From positions 373,095-437,094 of the forward strand of contig NZ_KB911823.1 of assembly GCF_000383675.1 (NCBI RefSeq): a DNA stretch of 64,000 nucleotides, written 5' to 3'. This document shows, in pieces, positions 36,854 to 44,914 of this stretch. How positions within the stretch are numbered: the first letter of the stretch is position 1; the number at the start of each line of letters is the position of its first letter. The DNA is from Terracoccus sp. 273MFTsu3.1. Lineage in GTDB: Bacteria > Actinomycetota > Actinomycetes > Actinomycetales > Dermatophilaceae. Under the pieces are notes generated by a model. That model did not search any database. It worked only from the letters and a program-made list of their open reading frames with translations, and was not told the DNA's origin. Both the position numbers and the translations under genes were made by a program.

Positions 36854-37405
36854 TCACACGAGGGCGAGGTGCTCCGGCGAGTCGTCGTTGAACTCGATGG
36901 TGTGCGGCATCGGGGTGTAGCCCGCGAGGTGGAACATGCGGATGGTCCACTTGCGCCGCACCCGGCGGACGTCGGTGACGGCGTCGTTGTGGAAGCGTCG
37001 CGCCAGCTGCACGCGCGTGCAGGCCGAGGCGAGTCGGGCGAGCACGTCCTGCCCCAGCGCCGTCGAGCGCAGCGTGCTGACCGCCTGCGGTGTGAGGGCG
37101 AGCTCGAGGGCCTCGGTGAGGTCGTTCTCGGCGAGCTCGCGGGCGTCGCCGTGCTCCGACGGCGCCTCAAGGGACTCCGCCGCCGCGTTGGCCAGGATGA
37201 GCGCCGTGGCACCGTCGAGGAGCCCGCTGTTGGCCAGCTCGACGGCCGCCTCGGCCCGGCGCACCAGCCGCGCGTCGAGGGCGGCGAGGGTGCCGCTGAG
37301 GCGGACGTGGAGCCGGTCGAGACGGGCCGCCGTGTAGGAGAGGTACCAGGCGATGACGACGAGGACGAAGAGGATCGCGAAGACCCACGAGAGGACCTCG
37401 CTCAC
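36854..37405 (-). CDS. LemA-like membrane-anchored helical protein
   Basis: 183 residues. An N-terminal membrane helix (about 6-26) is followed by [35 protein letters not shown], long helices, and FHNDAV...[16 protein letters not shown]. The pattern (helix, YN..-like segment, paired helices, F-x-N-D, then a hydrophobic C-terminal peptide) is like LemA proteins, but similarity is distant and the function unknown. The ATG overlaps the pimA stop (ATGA), so it is last in the PIM operon. Confidence 0.6.
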   Translation of the reverse strand: MSEVLSWVFAILFVLVVIAWYLSYTAARLDRLHVRLSGTLAALDARLVRRAEAAVELANSGLLDGATALILANAAAESLEAPSEHGDARELAENDLTEALELALTPQAVSTLRSTALGQDVLARLASACTRVQLARRFHNDAVTDVRRVRRKWTIRMFHLAGYTPMPHTIEFNDDSPEHLALV

Positions 37406-38574
37406 CGGGCACCCCCGCGCAGGAAGCGGTTCCAGCGTCCCTGCGGCTCGAGGTGCGCGGCCGCGACACCCTCGATGACGGTCTCGTAGACGGCGAGGAT
37501 CTCGTCGGCGACGACCGACCAGTCGAAGAGGCTGGCCCGGTGCTGTCCGGCGGCGGCGAGCTCGGCGCGGCGCTCGGGTCGCCGGAGCAGGTCGACGAGC
37601 GTGCGCGCGAGGTCGTCGGGCTGCTCGTTGGCGAACATCGCGCCCGCCGTGCCGCCGTCGAGCACTCGTGAGAAGGCCGCGAGGTCACTGGCGAGGACGC
37701 AGGCGCCGGCGCTCATCGCCTCGATGAGGATGATGCCGAAGCTCTCTCCCCCGGTGTTGGGCGCGACGTAGACGTCGACGGACGCCAGCAGCGACGCCTT
37801 GTCGTCGTCAGAGACGGAGCCGAGGAACTCGCACGCGGCGACGACCTCGGGCGGCCAGCCCTCGGTGACCTCCTCGGGGTCGCCGGGCCCGGCGACGAGG
37901 ACACGCAGTCCCGGGATCGAGCGGAGGATCTCGGGCAGGGCCGCCGCGAGCACCGGGAGTCCCTTGCGCGGCTCCCCCATCCGGCCGAGGAAGGCGATCG
38001 TCGGCGACGCGGGCGTGCCCATCCACGCGGAGCGCCGCGGGGCCCCCGCGAACCGGTCGACGTAGACGCCGTTGGGGATGACGACCGCGTCGCCGCCGAC
38101 GTGGGTCGTGACCGTCCGACGGGCGTCCTCGCTCACGGCGATGCGGCCGGCGATCTTCTCCAGGCTGGGTCGGATGATCGGGTAGGCGGTCTGCATCGTC
38201 CGCGACCGCAGCATCGAGGTGTGGAAGGTCGCGACGATGGGCCCCTCGGCCGCCATGAGCGCGAGCACGCTGACGCTGGGCGTGACCGGCTCGTGGAGGT
38301 GGAGCACGTCGAACTGGCCGGCGTCGAGCCACTTGCCGACCTTGGACGCCGTGACGGGACCGAAGTTGAGACGCGCGACGGAGCCGTTGTAGCGCACGGC
38401 GGTGGCCCTGCCCGCCGACGTGACGTAGTCGGGCAGCGCGGTCTCGCTGTCTGCCGGCGCGAGCACGGACACGTCGTGGCCCTGGCCGATGAGGTGCTCG
38501 GCGAGGTCGCGCACGTGGAACTGCACCCCGCCCGGGACGTCGAACGAGTACGGGCAGACGATCCCGATCCTCAC
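37402..38574 (-). CDS. pimA: Phosphatidylinositol alpha-mannosyltransferase
   Basis: 390 residues. GT4-family GDP-mannose enzyme adding the first mannose to phosphatidylinositol at the inner membrane face. The N-terminal CPYSFDVPGGVQFHVRDLAEHL contains the Gly-rich acceptor loop; LHLHEPVTPS, FLGRMGEPRKGLPVLAAAL and GGESFGIILIEAMSAG (the EX7E donor site) follow. GTG 38574 overlaps the acyltransferase stop. Operon context with pgsA and the acyltransferase supports PimA over other GT4 enzymes. Confidence 0.92.
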   Translation of the reverse strand: MRIGIVCPYSFDVPGGVQFHVRDLAEHLIGQGHDVSVLAPADSETALPDYVTSAGRATAVRYNGSVARLNFGPVTASKVGKWLDAGQFDVLHLHEPVTPSVSVLALMAAEGPIVATFHTSMLRSRTMQTAYPIIRPSLEKIAGRIAVSEDARRTVTTHVGGDAVVIPNGVYVDRFAGAPRRSAWMGTPASPTIAFLGRMGEPRKGLPVLAAALPEILRSIPGLRVLVAGPGDPEEVTEGWPPEVVAACEFLGSVSDDDKASLLASVDVYVAPNTGGESFGIILIEAMSAGACVLASDLAAFSRVLDGGTAGAMFANEQPDDLARTLVDLLRRPERRAELAAAGQHRASLFDWSVVADEILAVYETVIEGVAAAHLEPQGRWNRFLRGGAR

Positions 38575-39623
38575 GTCGTGCGTCCCGTCGACTGCGCCGA
38601 CTCCGCCGACTGTGCCGACTGTGCCGACTGCGCCGACTCCGCCGACTGAGCGGCGGGCTGGGCAGCGGCGTCGGCCGAGGCAGGCGCGGGAGCGTCGAGG
38701 TCGTCGACGAAGACCCGCTGGAGCATGTGCCAGCTCGACGTGTGCTCGCGGATCGCGACGGCGAGGTGGTCGGCGCACTGCTGGATGAGGTCGGCCGCCT
38801 TGACCGCCGTCGTGCCCTCGACACGGGGCACGAGGCGGTTGCTGAACTCGATGACCGTGCGGTGTCCTCCGAGCCCGGTGCCCGCGGGAGCGGGTTCGTA
38901 CCAGATCCGGGCCGCGAAGAGCGGCGCACCGGTCATGAGGGACAGGACGGCCGGCCCCTTGGCCATGCGTGCGCGGTGGCCGAGGAGGTCGACCTCGACG
39001 CCGCCGTTCGTGAGGTCACGGTCGGCGGCCAGCGCGATGAGCCTCCCGCCGCTCCGCGCCGCGTCGAGCAGCCCGTGGAACGGGTCGTCCCCGCCGGTGA
39101 GCGGGATGATGTCCATGTCGATGCTGCGCCGGAACGCCACGAACTCCTGGAACACCTCTTCGGGCTTGAGCCGCTCGGCGACGGTCGTCACCGGCATGAG
39201 GTTGCCGGCGGACCAGGCTGCGGCGAGGTCGAAGTTGCCGAGGTGGCCCACGAAGACGACCCCCGCGTCACCGCGCGCGCACAGCTCACGGACCTCGGCG
39301 TCGCCACGTACGACCACCGCCCCGTCGATCTGGGCCCGGGTGAGCGAGGGGAGCCGGAACGCCTCGCAGTAGTAGCGCATGTAGGAGCGCATGCCGTGGC
39401 GCACCAGCGAGTCGAGGTCGGCGTCGGACAGCTCGGGCCGCACCCGACGGTAGTTCGATCGGAGCCGGTCGATGCCCTTCCCACCGCGCCGGAAGGCGAT
39501 GGCCGCCACCCGGTCGAAGAGGGCGTATGCCGCCCGCTCCGGGAGGGCGCGCACGACGGACCACCCGAGCTTGAAGCCGAGCACGCTGACGGTGTCGGTC
39601 GCGCGCCGTGCGAGGTCGGTCAC
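38571..39623 (-). CDS. Phosphatidylinositol mannoside acyltransferase (LpxL/HtrB-type)
   Basis: 350 residues. Member of the lysophospholipid/lauroyl acyltransferase family, expected to acylate the mannose of PIM1/PIM2. FVGHLGNFDLAAAW has the HX4D catalytic motif. PVTTVAERLKPEEVFQEFVAFR and the block with LTGGDDPFHGLLDAAR and LAADRDLTNGGVEVDLLG are typical. The C-terminal 35 residues are Ala/Ser/Gln repeats coded by a 9-bp tandem repeat and are not part of the enzyme fold. Coupled on both sides by ATGA/GTGA overlaps. Confidence 0.9.
   Translation of the reverse strand: MTDLARRATDTVSVLGFKLGWSVVRALPERAAYALFDRVAAIAFRRGGKGIDRLRSNYRRVRPELSDADLDSLVRHGMRSYMRYYCEAFRLPSLTRAQIDGAVVVRGDAEVRELCARGDAGVVFVGHLGNFDLAAAWSAGNLMPVTTVAERLKPEEVFQEFVAFRRSIDMDIIPLTGGDDPFHGLLDAARSGGRLIALAADRDLTNGGVEVDLLGHRARMAKGPAVLSLMTGAPLFAARIWYEPAPAGTGLGGHRTVIEFSNRLVPRVEGTTAVKAADLIQQCADHLAVAIREHTSSWHMLQRVFVDDLDAPAPASADAAAQPAAQSAESAQSAQSAQSAESAQSTGRTT
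38588..38650 (-). repeat. 9-bp tandem repeat before pimA
   Basis: About seven units of CGACTSYGC (variants CGACTGCGC, CGACTCCGC, CGACTGTGC) encode the Ser-Ala-Gln/Glu tail of the acyltransferase and end 14 bases before the pimA start. Confidence 0.85.
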
Positions 39624-40243
39624 GCGCCCACCTCGCCGGAGGCGAGAGCCTGGCGACGCACCGTCAGCATCCGCTGGAGGACGGTGACGAGGCTCGCCAC
39701 CGCGAGCAGGCCCAGGACGACGCCGAGCAGGATCGTCGAGTTGAAGAGGTCGGCGAAGAAGGCGGCGACGAGTACGGCGACGAGCCGGTCGGCGCGTTCG
39801 GCGATCCCGACGTTGGCCGTGTAGCCGAGGCCCTCTGCCCGAGCCTTGGCGTAGGACACGACACTGCCGAGGATGAGGCAGCTGAGCGCGAGCCCGGCCA
39901 TGAGCTGGTTGTTGCCCTTGCCGGCGTAGAAGAGCACGAGGCCGCCGAAGATCGCGGCGTCACCGATGCGGTCGAGCGTGGAGTCGAGGTAGGCCCCCCA
40001 CTTGCTCGAGCGGCCGGACTCGCGGGCCATGATGCCGTCGACGTTGTCGGAGAAGACGAACGCGGTGATGACGAGCACACCGACCCAGATCTCACCGCGG
40101 GGGAAGAACGCCAGAGCCCCGGCGCACACCCCGAGGGTGCCGACGACCGTCACGACGTCGGGACTGATCCCGAGCCGGAGGAACAGGTGGGCGATCGGAC
40201 CGAGGATCTTGGTCAGCGACGCGCGCAGGAGTCTGTTGAGCAT
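39620..40243 (-). CDS. pgsA: CDP-alcohol phosphatidyltransferase, phosphatidylinositol phosphate synthase
   Basis: 207 residues. It joins CDP-diacylglycerol and inositol phosphate to start phosphatidylinositol synthesis. The diagnostic motif DGIMARESGRSSKWGAYLDS continues with TLDRIGD, matching D-G-x2-A-R-x8-G-x3-D-x3-D. About six helices are expected. Neighbouring pimA and the PIM acyltransferase support an inositol rather than glycerol acceptor. A TACGCT lies 9 bases before ATG 40243, perhaps an internal promoter. The stop overlaps the next gene. Confidence 0.9.
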   Translation of the reverse strand: MLNRLLRASLTKILGPIAHLFLRLGISPDVVTVVGTLGVCAGALAFFPRGEIWVGVLVITAFVFSDNVDGIMARESGRSSKWGAYLDSTLDRIGDAAIFGGLVLFYAGKGNNQLMAGLALSCLILGSVVSYAKARAEGLGYTANVGIAERADRLVAVLVAAFFADLFNSTILLGVVLGLLAVASLVTVLQRMLTVRRQALASGEVGA

Positions 40244-40336
40244 GGTGGTGACAGCGTACTGACCGGTCGGGTGTGCTCGGGCCCGGCGCACGCTCCGTGG
40301 CGCGTCCGTGACCTGCGGGCGCGCACCGGGTGGTCC

Positions 40337-40966
40337 TCAGCCGGTGGTCGGGTCGGTCGGCCGGTCGGTCGGCCACGCGTCGACGAGGCGCGCGCGGGTG
40401 TCCTCGAGCAGGACGGGTAGCGCCTTGGTCTGGGCGACGATGGGCAGGAAGTTCGAGTCGCCGCTCCAGCGGGGCACGACGTGCTGGTGCAGGTGGGCTG
40501 CGACCCCGGCGCCGGCCACGGCTCCCTGGTTCATGCCGAGGTTGTAGCCGTGCGGCTCCGAGGCCGACTGGAGGGCGTGCACGGCCTGCTTCGTCAACGC
40601 CGTGAACTCGGCCGTCTCGTCGTCGGTGAGGTCGACGTAGAGGGAGACGTGACGGTAGGGGCAGACGAGGACGTGGCCCGGGTTGTACGGGAAGAGGTTC
40701 ATCACGACGTAGCAGTGCTCGCCGCGGTGGACGATGAGGCCATCCGCGTCCGTCTTGCCCGGAGCGGCGCAGAACGGGCAGCCGTGCCCGGCCTCGTCGG
40801 TGGGCTTGTCACCGAGGATGTAGGCCATCCGGTGCGGGGTCCAGAGCCGTTCGAAGCCGTCCTCGACGCGGGCGAAGTCGGCCGCCGGCTCGACGGTGGG
40901 ATCCGGGGTGGGCTGGGGGTCGGGGCTTCCACCCGTGGGCGTCGGGCCACTCCCCTGCGTCGTCAT
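40337..40966 (-). CDS. HIT-domain protein (histidine triad nucleotide hydrolase/phosphorylase)
   Basis: 209 residues. CPFCAAPGKTDADGLIVHRGEHCYVVMNLFPYNPGHVLVCPYRH spans the HIT N-terminal part with a CxxC zinc site; HLHQHVVPRW is the histidine triad. The family includes diadenosine tetraphosphate phosphorylases; the mycobacterial orthologue is beside pgsA too. The N-terminal 35 residues are Pro-rich. ATG 40966 has a TAGGAT hexamer 8 bases upstream and no Shine-Dalgarno. It heads the HIT-pgsA-acyltransferase-pimA group. Confidence 0.9.
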   Translation of the reverse strand: MTTQGSGPTPTGGSPDPQPTPDPTVEPAADFARVEDGFERLWTPHRMAYILGDKPTDEAGHGCPFCAAPGKTDADGLIVHRGEHCYVVMNLFPYNPGHVLVCPYRHVSLYVDLTDDETAEFTALTKQAVHALQSASEPHGYNLGMNQGAVAGAGVAAHLHQHVVPRWSGDSNFLPIVAQTKALPVLLEDTRARLVDAWPTDRPTDPTTG

Positions 40967-41060
40967 GGTGACTGATCCTAGGACGAGGCCCGCGACGGGC
41001 GACGACCCGTCGGCCGCGTGTCGATTTCCCCATCGGCCCGACCTTCGGTTCAATGGAGTC

Positions 41061-41089
41061 GGCCCTGCGGTGTGTGAGACCGCAGGGCC
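41061..41089. repeat. Hairpin H1 with GTGTGAG loop
   Basis: 11-bp perfect stem (GGCCCTGCGGT and complement), loop GTGTGAG on the plus strand, followed by TTCGTCG. Confidence 0.75.
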
Positions 41090-41130
41090 TTCGTCGTCCC
41101 CGGACCCCGACAGGACCCGGACAGGGAACA

Positions 41131-41157
41131 GCCCTGCGGGTGTGAGAGCCGCAGGGC
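41131..41157. repeat. Hairpin H2 with GTGTGAG loop
   Basis: 9-bp perfect stem (GCCCTGCGG and complement) nearly identical to H1; the loop contains GTGTGAGAG. Confidence 0.7.
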
Positions 41158-41219
41158 CGGGATCCTCTGACGCACAGGCCTGGACGGACTCGTCGGTCGA
41201 CCCGGTGCGAAGGAAGGTG

Positions 41220-41250
41220 AAGGCCCGGGAAGTATGAGTTCCCGGGCCTT
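41220..41250. repeat. Hairpin H3 with GTATGAG loop
   Basis: 12-bp perfect stem (AAGGCCCGGGAA and complement), unrelated in stem sequence to H1 and H2 but with the matching loop GTATGAG. Confidence 0.75.
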
Positions 41251-41261
41251 CTGTTCGTCCT

Positions 41262-41302
41262 CGCCGAAGCGATTCGGAAACCGATCCGCCGAAGCGGTTC
41301 GG
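41262..41302. promoter_or_regulatory. Two palindromic operator-like sites
   Basis: CGCCGAAGCGATTCGG (41262-41277) and CGCCGAAGCGGTTCGG (41287-41302) match at 15 of 16 bases and are 25 bases apart. Each contains GAAGCGRTTC, the GAAnCGnTTC form used by many LacI-family repressors. No LacI gene is in the window. Confidence 0.5.
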
Positions 41303-41372
41303 TTCATCATTTGTAACCCCGCGGACGCCGGCGCGCAAGCCCTTGTCGGCACTTTCTTCGGTGCGACCGAGA

Positions 41373-41405
41373 GGGGGCGGCGTGTCGCCCGGACACGCCG
41401 CCCCC
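41373..41405 (-). terminator. GH92 gene terminator
   Basis: 14-bp perfect GC-rich stem (41373-41386 with 41392-41405), 5-base loop, 28 bases past the mannosidase stop. Confidence 0.65.
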
Positions 41406-41433
41406 GGCCCGCGCGAGGGCCGTTCGAGGCCGG

Positions 41434-44400
41434 TCAGCGGAGCGTCAGGGCGTACACCTCGAAGCGGTCGTCGGCGGGCAGGGTGACGGCCTGGAGCTGC
41501 CGGGCCGGGTCCACGGCCACGGTCGTGCCGAAGATCTGGACCGGAGGTCCGTCGACGCCCGAACCGCCCTTGATCCGATGGTCCATGGCAATCGCGACGG
41601 TGTTGCCGTTGTGCCCGCTGCCCGCCGCCCAGTCGGTCAGTGCGACCGGGACGGACTGGACGCTGCCGTCCGTGTAGGTCAGGCGCAGGGCCGTCCCCAC
41701 GTCGCCGTTGTGCGTCGACCCGACGAGATGGATCGTCGAGCGGCTGCCGGCCTGGACGAGCAGCGTCTGGCCGCGCCCCTCGACGAAGTTCGGCGTCGTG
41801 CCGGAGGTGACCGGGGCGGCATACGTGGTCCCGTCGTGCACCCACGGGCCCGGAGCGGGCAGCAGGGCTGCGTCGTAGCTCCAGCCGCTGCCGTCGAAGT
41901 TGCCCTCGCTCGGTGCGGCGACGGTCGCCGTGCCGTCGTGGTTGCGGGCCGGCGCCAGGTCCACGGCGCACCCCGGTGCGCCGTCCACGCAGTCGAGGGC
42001 CTCGCGGACCTGGACGGGCACCGTGCGCGTCACGGCATCGACGCCGGGGGCGGTGGCGGTCACGACCACCTCGTGGTCACCCACGCCCAGGCCGGCGGGG
42101 AGGCGAAGGGTCACCGGAACGGTCGCGCTCGCGGGCACGCCGTTGCTGTGCAGCACGGCAGCACCCTCGCCGCCCGAGCCCACCGCGGCCGTCCAGCCTG
42201 CGGGGGCCGTCACGGACACGTCGACCGGCAGACTCTTCGGGGCCTGGCCCACGAGGTCGACGGCGAGGCGGGCCTCACGCGCCCCGGTCGGCACGACGAC
42301 GGGGTTCGGACGAGCGGCCATCGAGAGCGACAGGCGCGGGTCGCGTCCGGCCTGCACGGCCGACGGCGGCACGTCGGCCGGCGTCGTGCCCCAACGGCTC
42401 GGGGTCGTCCCCACGGTGTGCGCGACGGACCCTCCCTGCCGGATGGCGTCCCAGCCGACCCAGCTCTTCGTGCTCCGGGCACCGTCGACGGTCAGGGTCT
42501 GGACGTAGCGCCGGTCGTCGGACACCCCGGGCGCGGTGATCGTCAGGTGACCGCCCTGTCCGGTGCGCACCGACGTCGGAGCGGCCACGGCGACGTCGAC
42601 GCGCTCGAACTGGGGCGAGCTGACGACGAAGACGTTCGACCCGCTCATCGTCGGGTAGAGGCCCCAGGACGAGAAGACGTACCACGCCGACATCGTGCCG
42701 AGGTCGTCGTTGCCGGTCATGCCGTCGGGGCCGTCGGTGAAGAGGGTGAAGGCCGCCCGTGCCACCGTGGCGATCTTGGCGGGCTGCTGGACCCAGGCGT
42801 AGACGTAGGGCGCGAGCAGGTCGGGCTCGTTGTTCGGGTTGTAGGTGGGCTTGCTGTAGTAGGCGTAGGTCGCCTCGATCCAGTCGGTGCGTGCGGTGCC
42901 GGCCGGGTCGGTGAGCAGCTCCGGGTAGGCGAAGAAGTCGTCGAGGCGCTTCTCGGTCGCCGCCCGACCACCCATGAGGCGGGTGAGGCCGGCCGGGTCC
43001 TGCGGGACGAGCCACTGGTACTGGTACGAGCCGCCCTCGTGGAAGGCGTGCGACGCCTCGACGGGGTCGTAGGGGTCGAGCCACGTCCCGTCGGCCAGAC
43101 GCGGGCGGAAGGTCTGCGTCCCGGCGTCCCAGAGGTTGCGGTACCAGCCGCTGCGCTCGGTGAGCATCGCCGCGTCGGCGGTGTGGCCCAGCCCCTTGGC
43201 CATCAGGGCGAGGGACGCGTCGGCGGCGGAGTACTCCAGCGTCGCCGAGGCGGGGTGGGCGCAGTCGTTGTCCCCGCCGTGCGACACGCAGTCGGTGCCC
43301 ACGTCCAGACCGAAGGGGATGTAGCCGAGCTTCTCGTACCAGTGCTGCCCGGCGCGGCCGTTGTACTGGCTGTCGGCGGGCGGGCGCTCGGTCGCGTTCT
43401 GCTTGAGCAGCGCGTACGCCTCCGCCTCGTGGCCGGTGAGGAAGCCCTTGCTCCAGCCCTCGACGAGGAACGGGGTGACCGGGTCGCCGGTCATGATGTT
43501 GGTCTCGCTGTTGACGAGCGCCCAACGGGGCAGCCATCCGCCCTCGCGACCGATGGCGAGCACGGACAGGTAGGAGTCGCGGGCCACGTCGGGTGCGAGG
43601 ACCTCGAGGAGCTGGTTCTGCGGGCGGTAGGTGTCCCACAGCGAGAAGTTCTGGCGCGGCGTGTAGCCCTGCGCCACGTGGTTCTTCCCGTCCCAGCCGT
43701 GGTACCGACCGTCGACGTCGGACGCGAGGTTCGGGTGCATGAGCGAGTGGTAGAGCGCGGTGTAGTAGGCGGTGCGACGCTCGGTCGTGCCGCCCGTGAC
43801 GCGGGCCTTGCCGAGCTCGGACTCCCACCGCTGGGCGAGCGCGGCCCGGGTGGCGTCGAAGTCGAACGAGTCACCGGTCTCCTTGGCCAGGTTGGTGCGC
43901 GCGCCGTCGGGGCCGGTGTAGCTGAGGGCGACCTTCATCGTCACGGACGTCGTGCCCGTCGGGAAGGTGACCGCGGCCCCGTTGCCGGCGTTCGTCGTGG
44001 ACGCGTCACGGGCCCCTGACGTCAGCGTCGACCCGCTCCAGGTGCCGAACGAGCTGAAGGGCCGGTCGAACTCGGCCCGGAACCACACCGTGTGCTCGTC
44101 CTTGCCCGCGCAGAAGTTGCCGTCGTGGATGCGGCCCTCGACGACCCGGTCGCCGACGACGTGGACCTCGGAGTCGAAGACCCGCATGTTGGCCTTGCCG
44201 GTGTTGAGCAGGACGTTCGGCTGCTTGTCGGCCGGGAACGTGTAGCGCTGCCAGCCGGTGCGGTCGGTGGCGGTCAGCTCGGCCTGGACGCCGTGGCTCG
44301 CCAGGCCGACGCGGTAGTAGCCGGGTTCGGCCTCCTCGTCGGTGTGGCTGTAGGTGGACCGGTAGCGGTCCGGGTCCACGGTCGTCACGGAGCCGGTCGT

Positions 44401-44718
44401 CGGCATGACCGGCAGCTCGCCGACCACCGGGCATCCGACGCCCGACAGGTGGGTCTGGCTGAAGCCGTAGATCGAGCCCTGCGAGTGGTCGTAGCCGCCT
44501 TCTCCCCCGGTGTCGGGACTCACCTGCACCATGCCGAACGGAGCGCTGGCCCCCGGGAAGGTGTTGCCGTTGTCCTGGGTGCCGATGAACGGGTTGACCG
44601 CGTCGACGAGCCGCTCGGTGGGAGCGGCTGCCGCGGGTGGCGCCCCGGAGGGCAGGACGGGGCCGAGGACGGCGGCGGCGAGGACGGCGGTGCCGAGCGA
44701 GCGGAGCACGGTGCGCAT
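41434..44718 (-). CDS. Secreted GH92 family alpha-mannosidase
   Basis: 1,094 residues. Signal peptide about 1-32 ending in PPAAAAP. The family opening VNPFIGTQDNGNTFPGASAPFGMVQVSPDT follows directly. The catalytic (alpha/alpha)6 part (about 270-700) includes SLWDTYRPQNQLLEVL, HEGGSYQYQWLVPQD with the acid Glu, and PDGMTGNDDLGTMSAWYVFSSWGLYP with the Asp residues expected for calcium and base. GH92 enzymes are calcium-dependent exo-alpha-mannosidases. An NEW3-like beta domain (about 790-890) and a C-terminal domain with an EGRGQTLLVQAGSRSTIHLVGSTHNGDV stretch are extras. ATG 44718 has AAGGA upstream. It separates thrS from the PIM genes. Confidence 0.9.
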   Translation of the reverse strand: MRTVLRSLGTAVLAAAVLGPVLPSGAPPAAAAPTERLVDAVNPFIGTQDNGNTFPGASAPFGMVQVSPDTGGEGGYDHSQGSIYGFSQTHLSGVGCPVVGELPVMPTTGSVTTVDPDRYRSTYSHTDEEAEPGYYRVGLASHGVQAELTATDRTGWQRYTFPADKQPNVLLNTGKANMRVFDSEVHVVGDRVVEGRIHDGNFCAGKDEHTVWFRAEFDRPFSSFGTWSGSTLTSGARDASTTNAGNGAAVTFPTGTTSVTMKVALSYTGPDGARTNLAKETGDSFDFDATRAALAQRWESELGKARVTGGTTERRTAYYTALYHSLMHPNLASDVDGRYHGWDGKNHVAQGYTPRQNFSLWDTYRPQNQLLEVLAPDVARDSYLSVLAIGREGGWLPRWALVNSETNIMTGDPVTPFLVEGWSKGFLTGHEAEAYALLKQNATERPPADSQYNGRAGQHWYEKLGYIPFGLDVGTDCVSHGGDNDCAHPASATLEYSAADASLALMAKGLGHTADAAMLTERSGWYRNLWDAGTQTFRPRLADGTWLDPYDPVEASHAFHEGGSYQYQWLVPQDPAGLTRLMGGRAATEKRLDDFFAYPELLTDPAGTARTDWIEATYAYYSKPTYNPNNEPDLLAPYVYAWVQQPAKIATVARAAFTLFTDGPDGMTGNDDLGTMSAWYVFSSWGLYPTMSGSNVFVVSSPQFERVDVAVAAPTSVRTGQGGHLTITAPGVSDDRRYVQTLTVDGARSTKSWVGWDAIRQGGSVAHTVGTTPSRWGTTPADVPPSAVQAGRDPRLSLSMAARPNPVVVPTGAREARLAVDLVGQAPKSLPVDVSVTAPAGWTAAVGSGGEGAAVLHSNGVPASATVPVTLRLPAGLGVGDHEVVVTATAPGVDAVTRTVPVQVREALDCVDGAPGCAVDLAPARNHDGTATVAAPSEGNFDGSGWSYDAALLPAPGPWVHDGTTYAAPVTSGTTPNFVEGRGQTLLVQAGSRSTIHLVGSTHNGDVGTALRLTYTDGSVQSVPVALTDWAAGSGHNGNTVAIAMDHRIKGGSGVDGPPVQIFGTTVAVDPARQLQAVTLPADDRFEVYALTLR

Positions 44719-44833
44719 GGAGGTTCCTTCACGGGCGACGACGATGTCCTGCCCGAGACTCGTGACGACCGGCGCGACGGTCAACCGGTGGCCGGTGTCC
44801 TGTCCGATGGACGTGCGACATCGGACAGAAGCG

Positions 44834-44890
44834 GACGTATGCCGCCGGGCCCGGTCCCGATGAGGGGCACCCGACCCGACGGCATACGTC
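44834..44890. repeat. Second intergenic inverted pair of the CGGCATAC motif
   Basis: 11-base arms GACGTATGCCG (44834-44844) and its complement (44880-44890) with a 35-base spacer, between thrS and the GH92 start. It could end thrS transcription, but the long spacer argues for a protein-binding pair. Confidence 0.7.
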
Positions 44891-44914
44891 GGTGGCTCCG
44901 GTCGAGGACGGCGC

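Larger units (their letters stand above)
40967..41433. other. 467-base intergenic region rich in hairpins and palindromes
   Basis: No convincing gene. It holds the HIT -10 element (TAGGAT on the minus strand, 40975-40980), three hairpins with alike loops (41061-41250), two palindromic sites (41262-41302), an AT-rich patch (about 41290-41325) and the GH92 terminator (41373-41405). A short open frame across it uses untypical codons and is rejected. Confidence 0.7.

Noticed and set aside
41050-41352. Short minus-strand open frame of about 100 codons
   Set aside because: It runs through all three hairpins, uses untypical codons such as ATA, TTT and AAT, and its protein has no fold or motif.
41578-44019. 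Long plus-strand open frame opposite the GH92 gene
   Set aside because: High-GC antisense shadow; the minus-strand frame has signal peptide, family motifs and a ribosome site.
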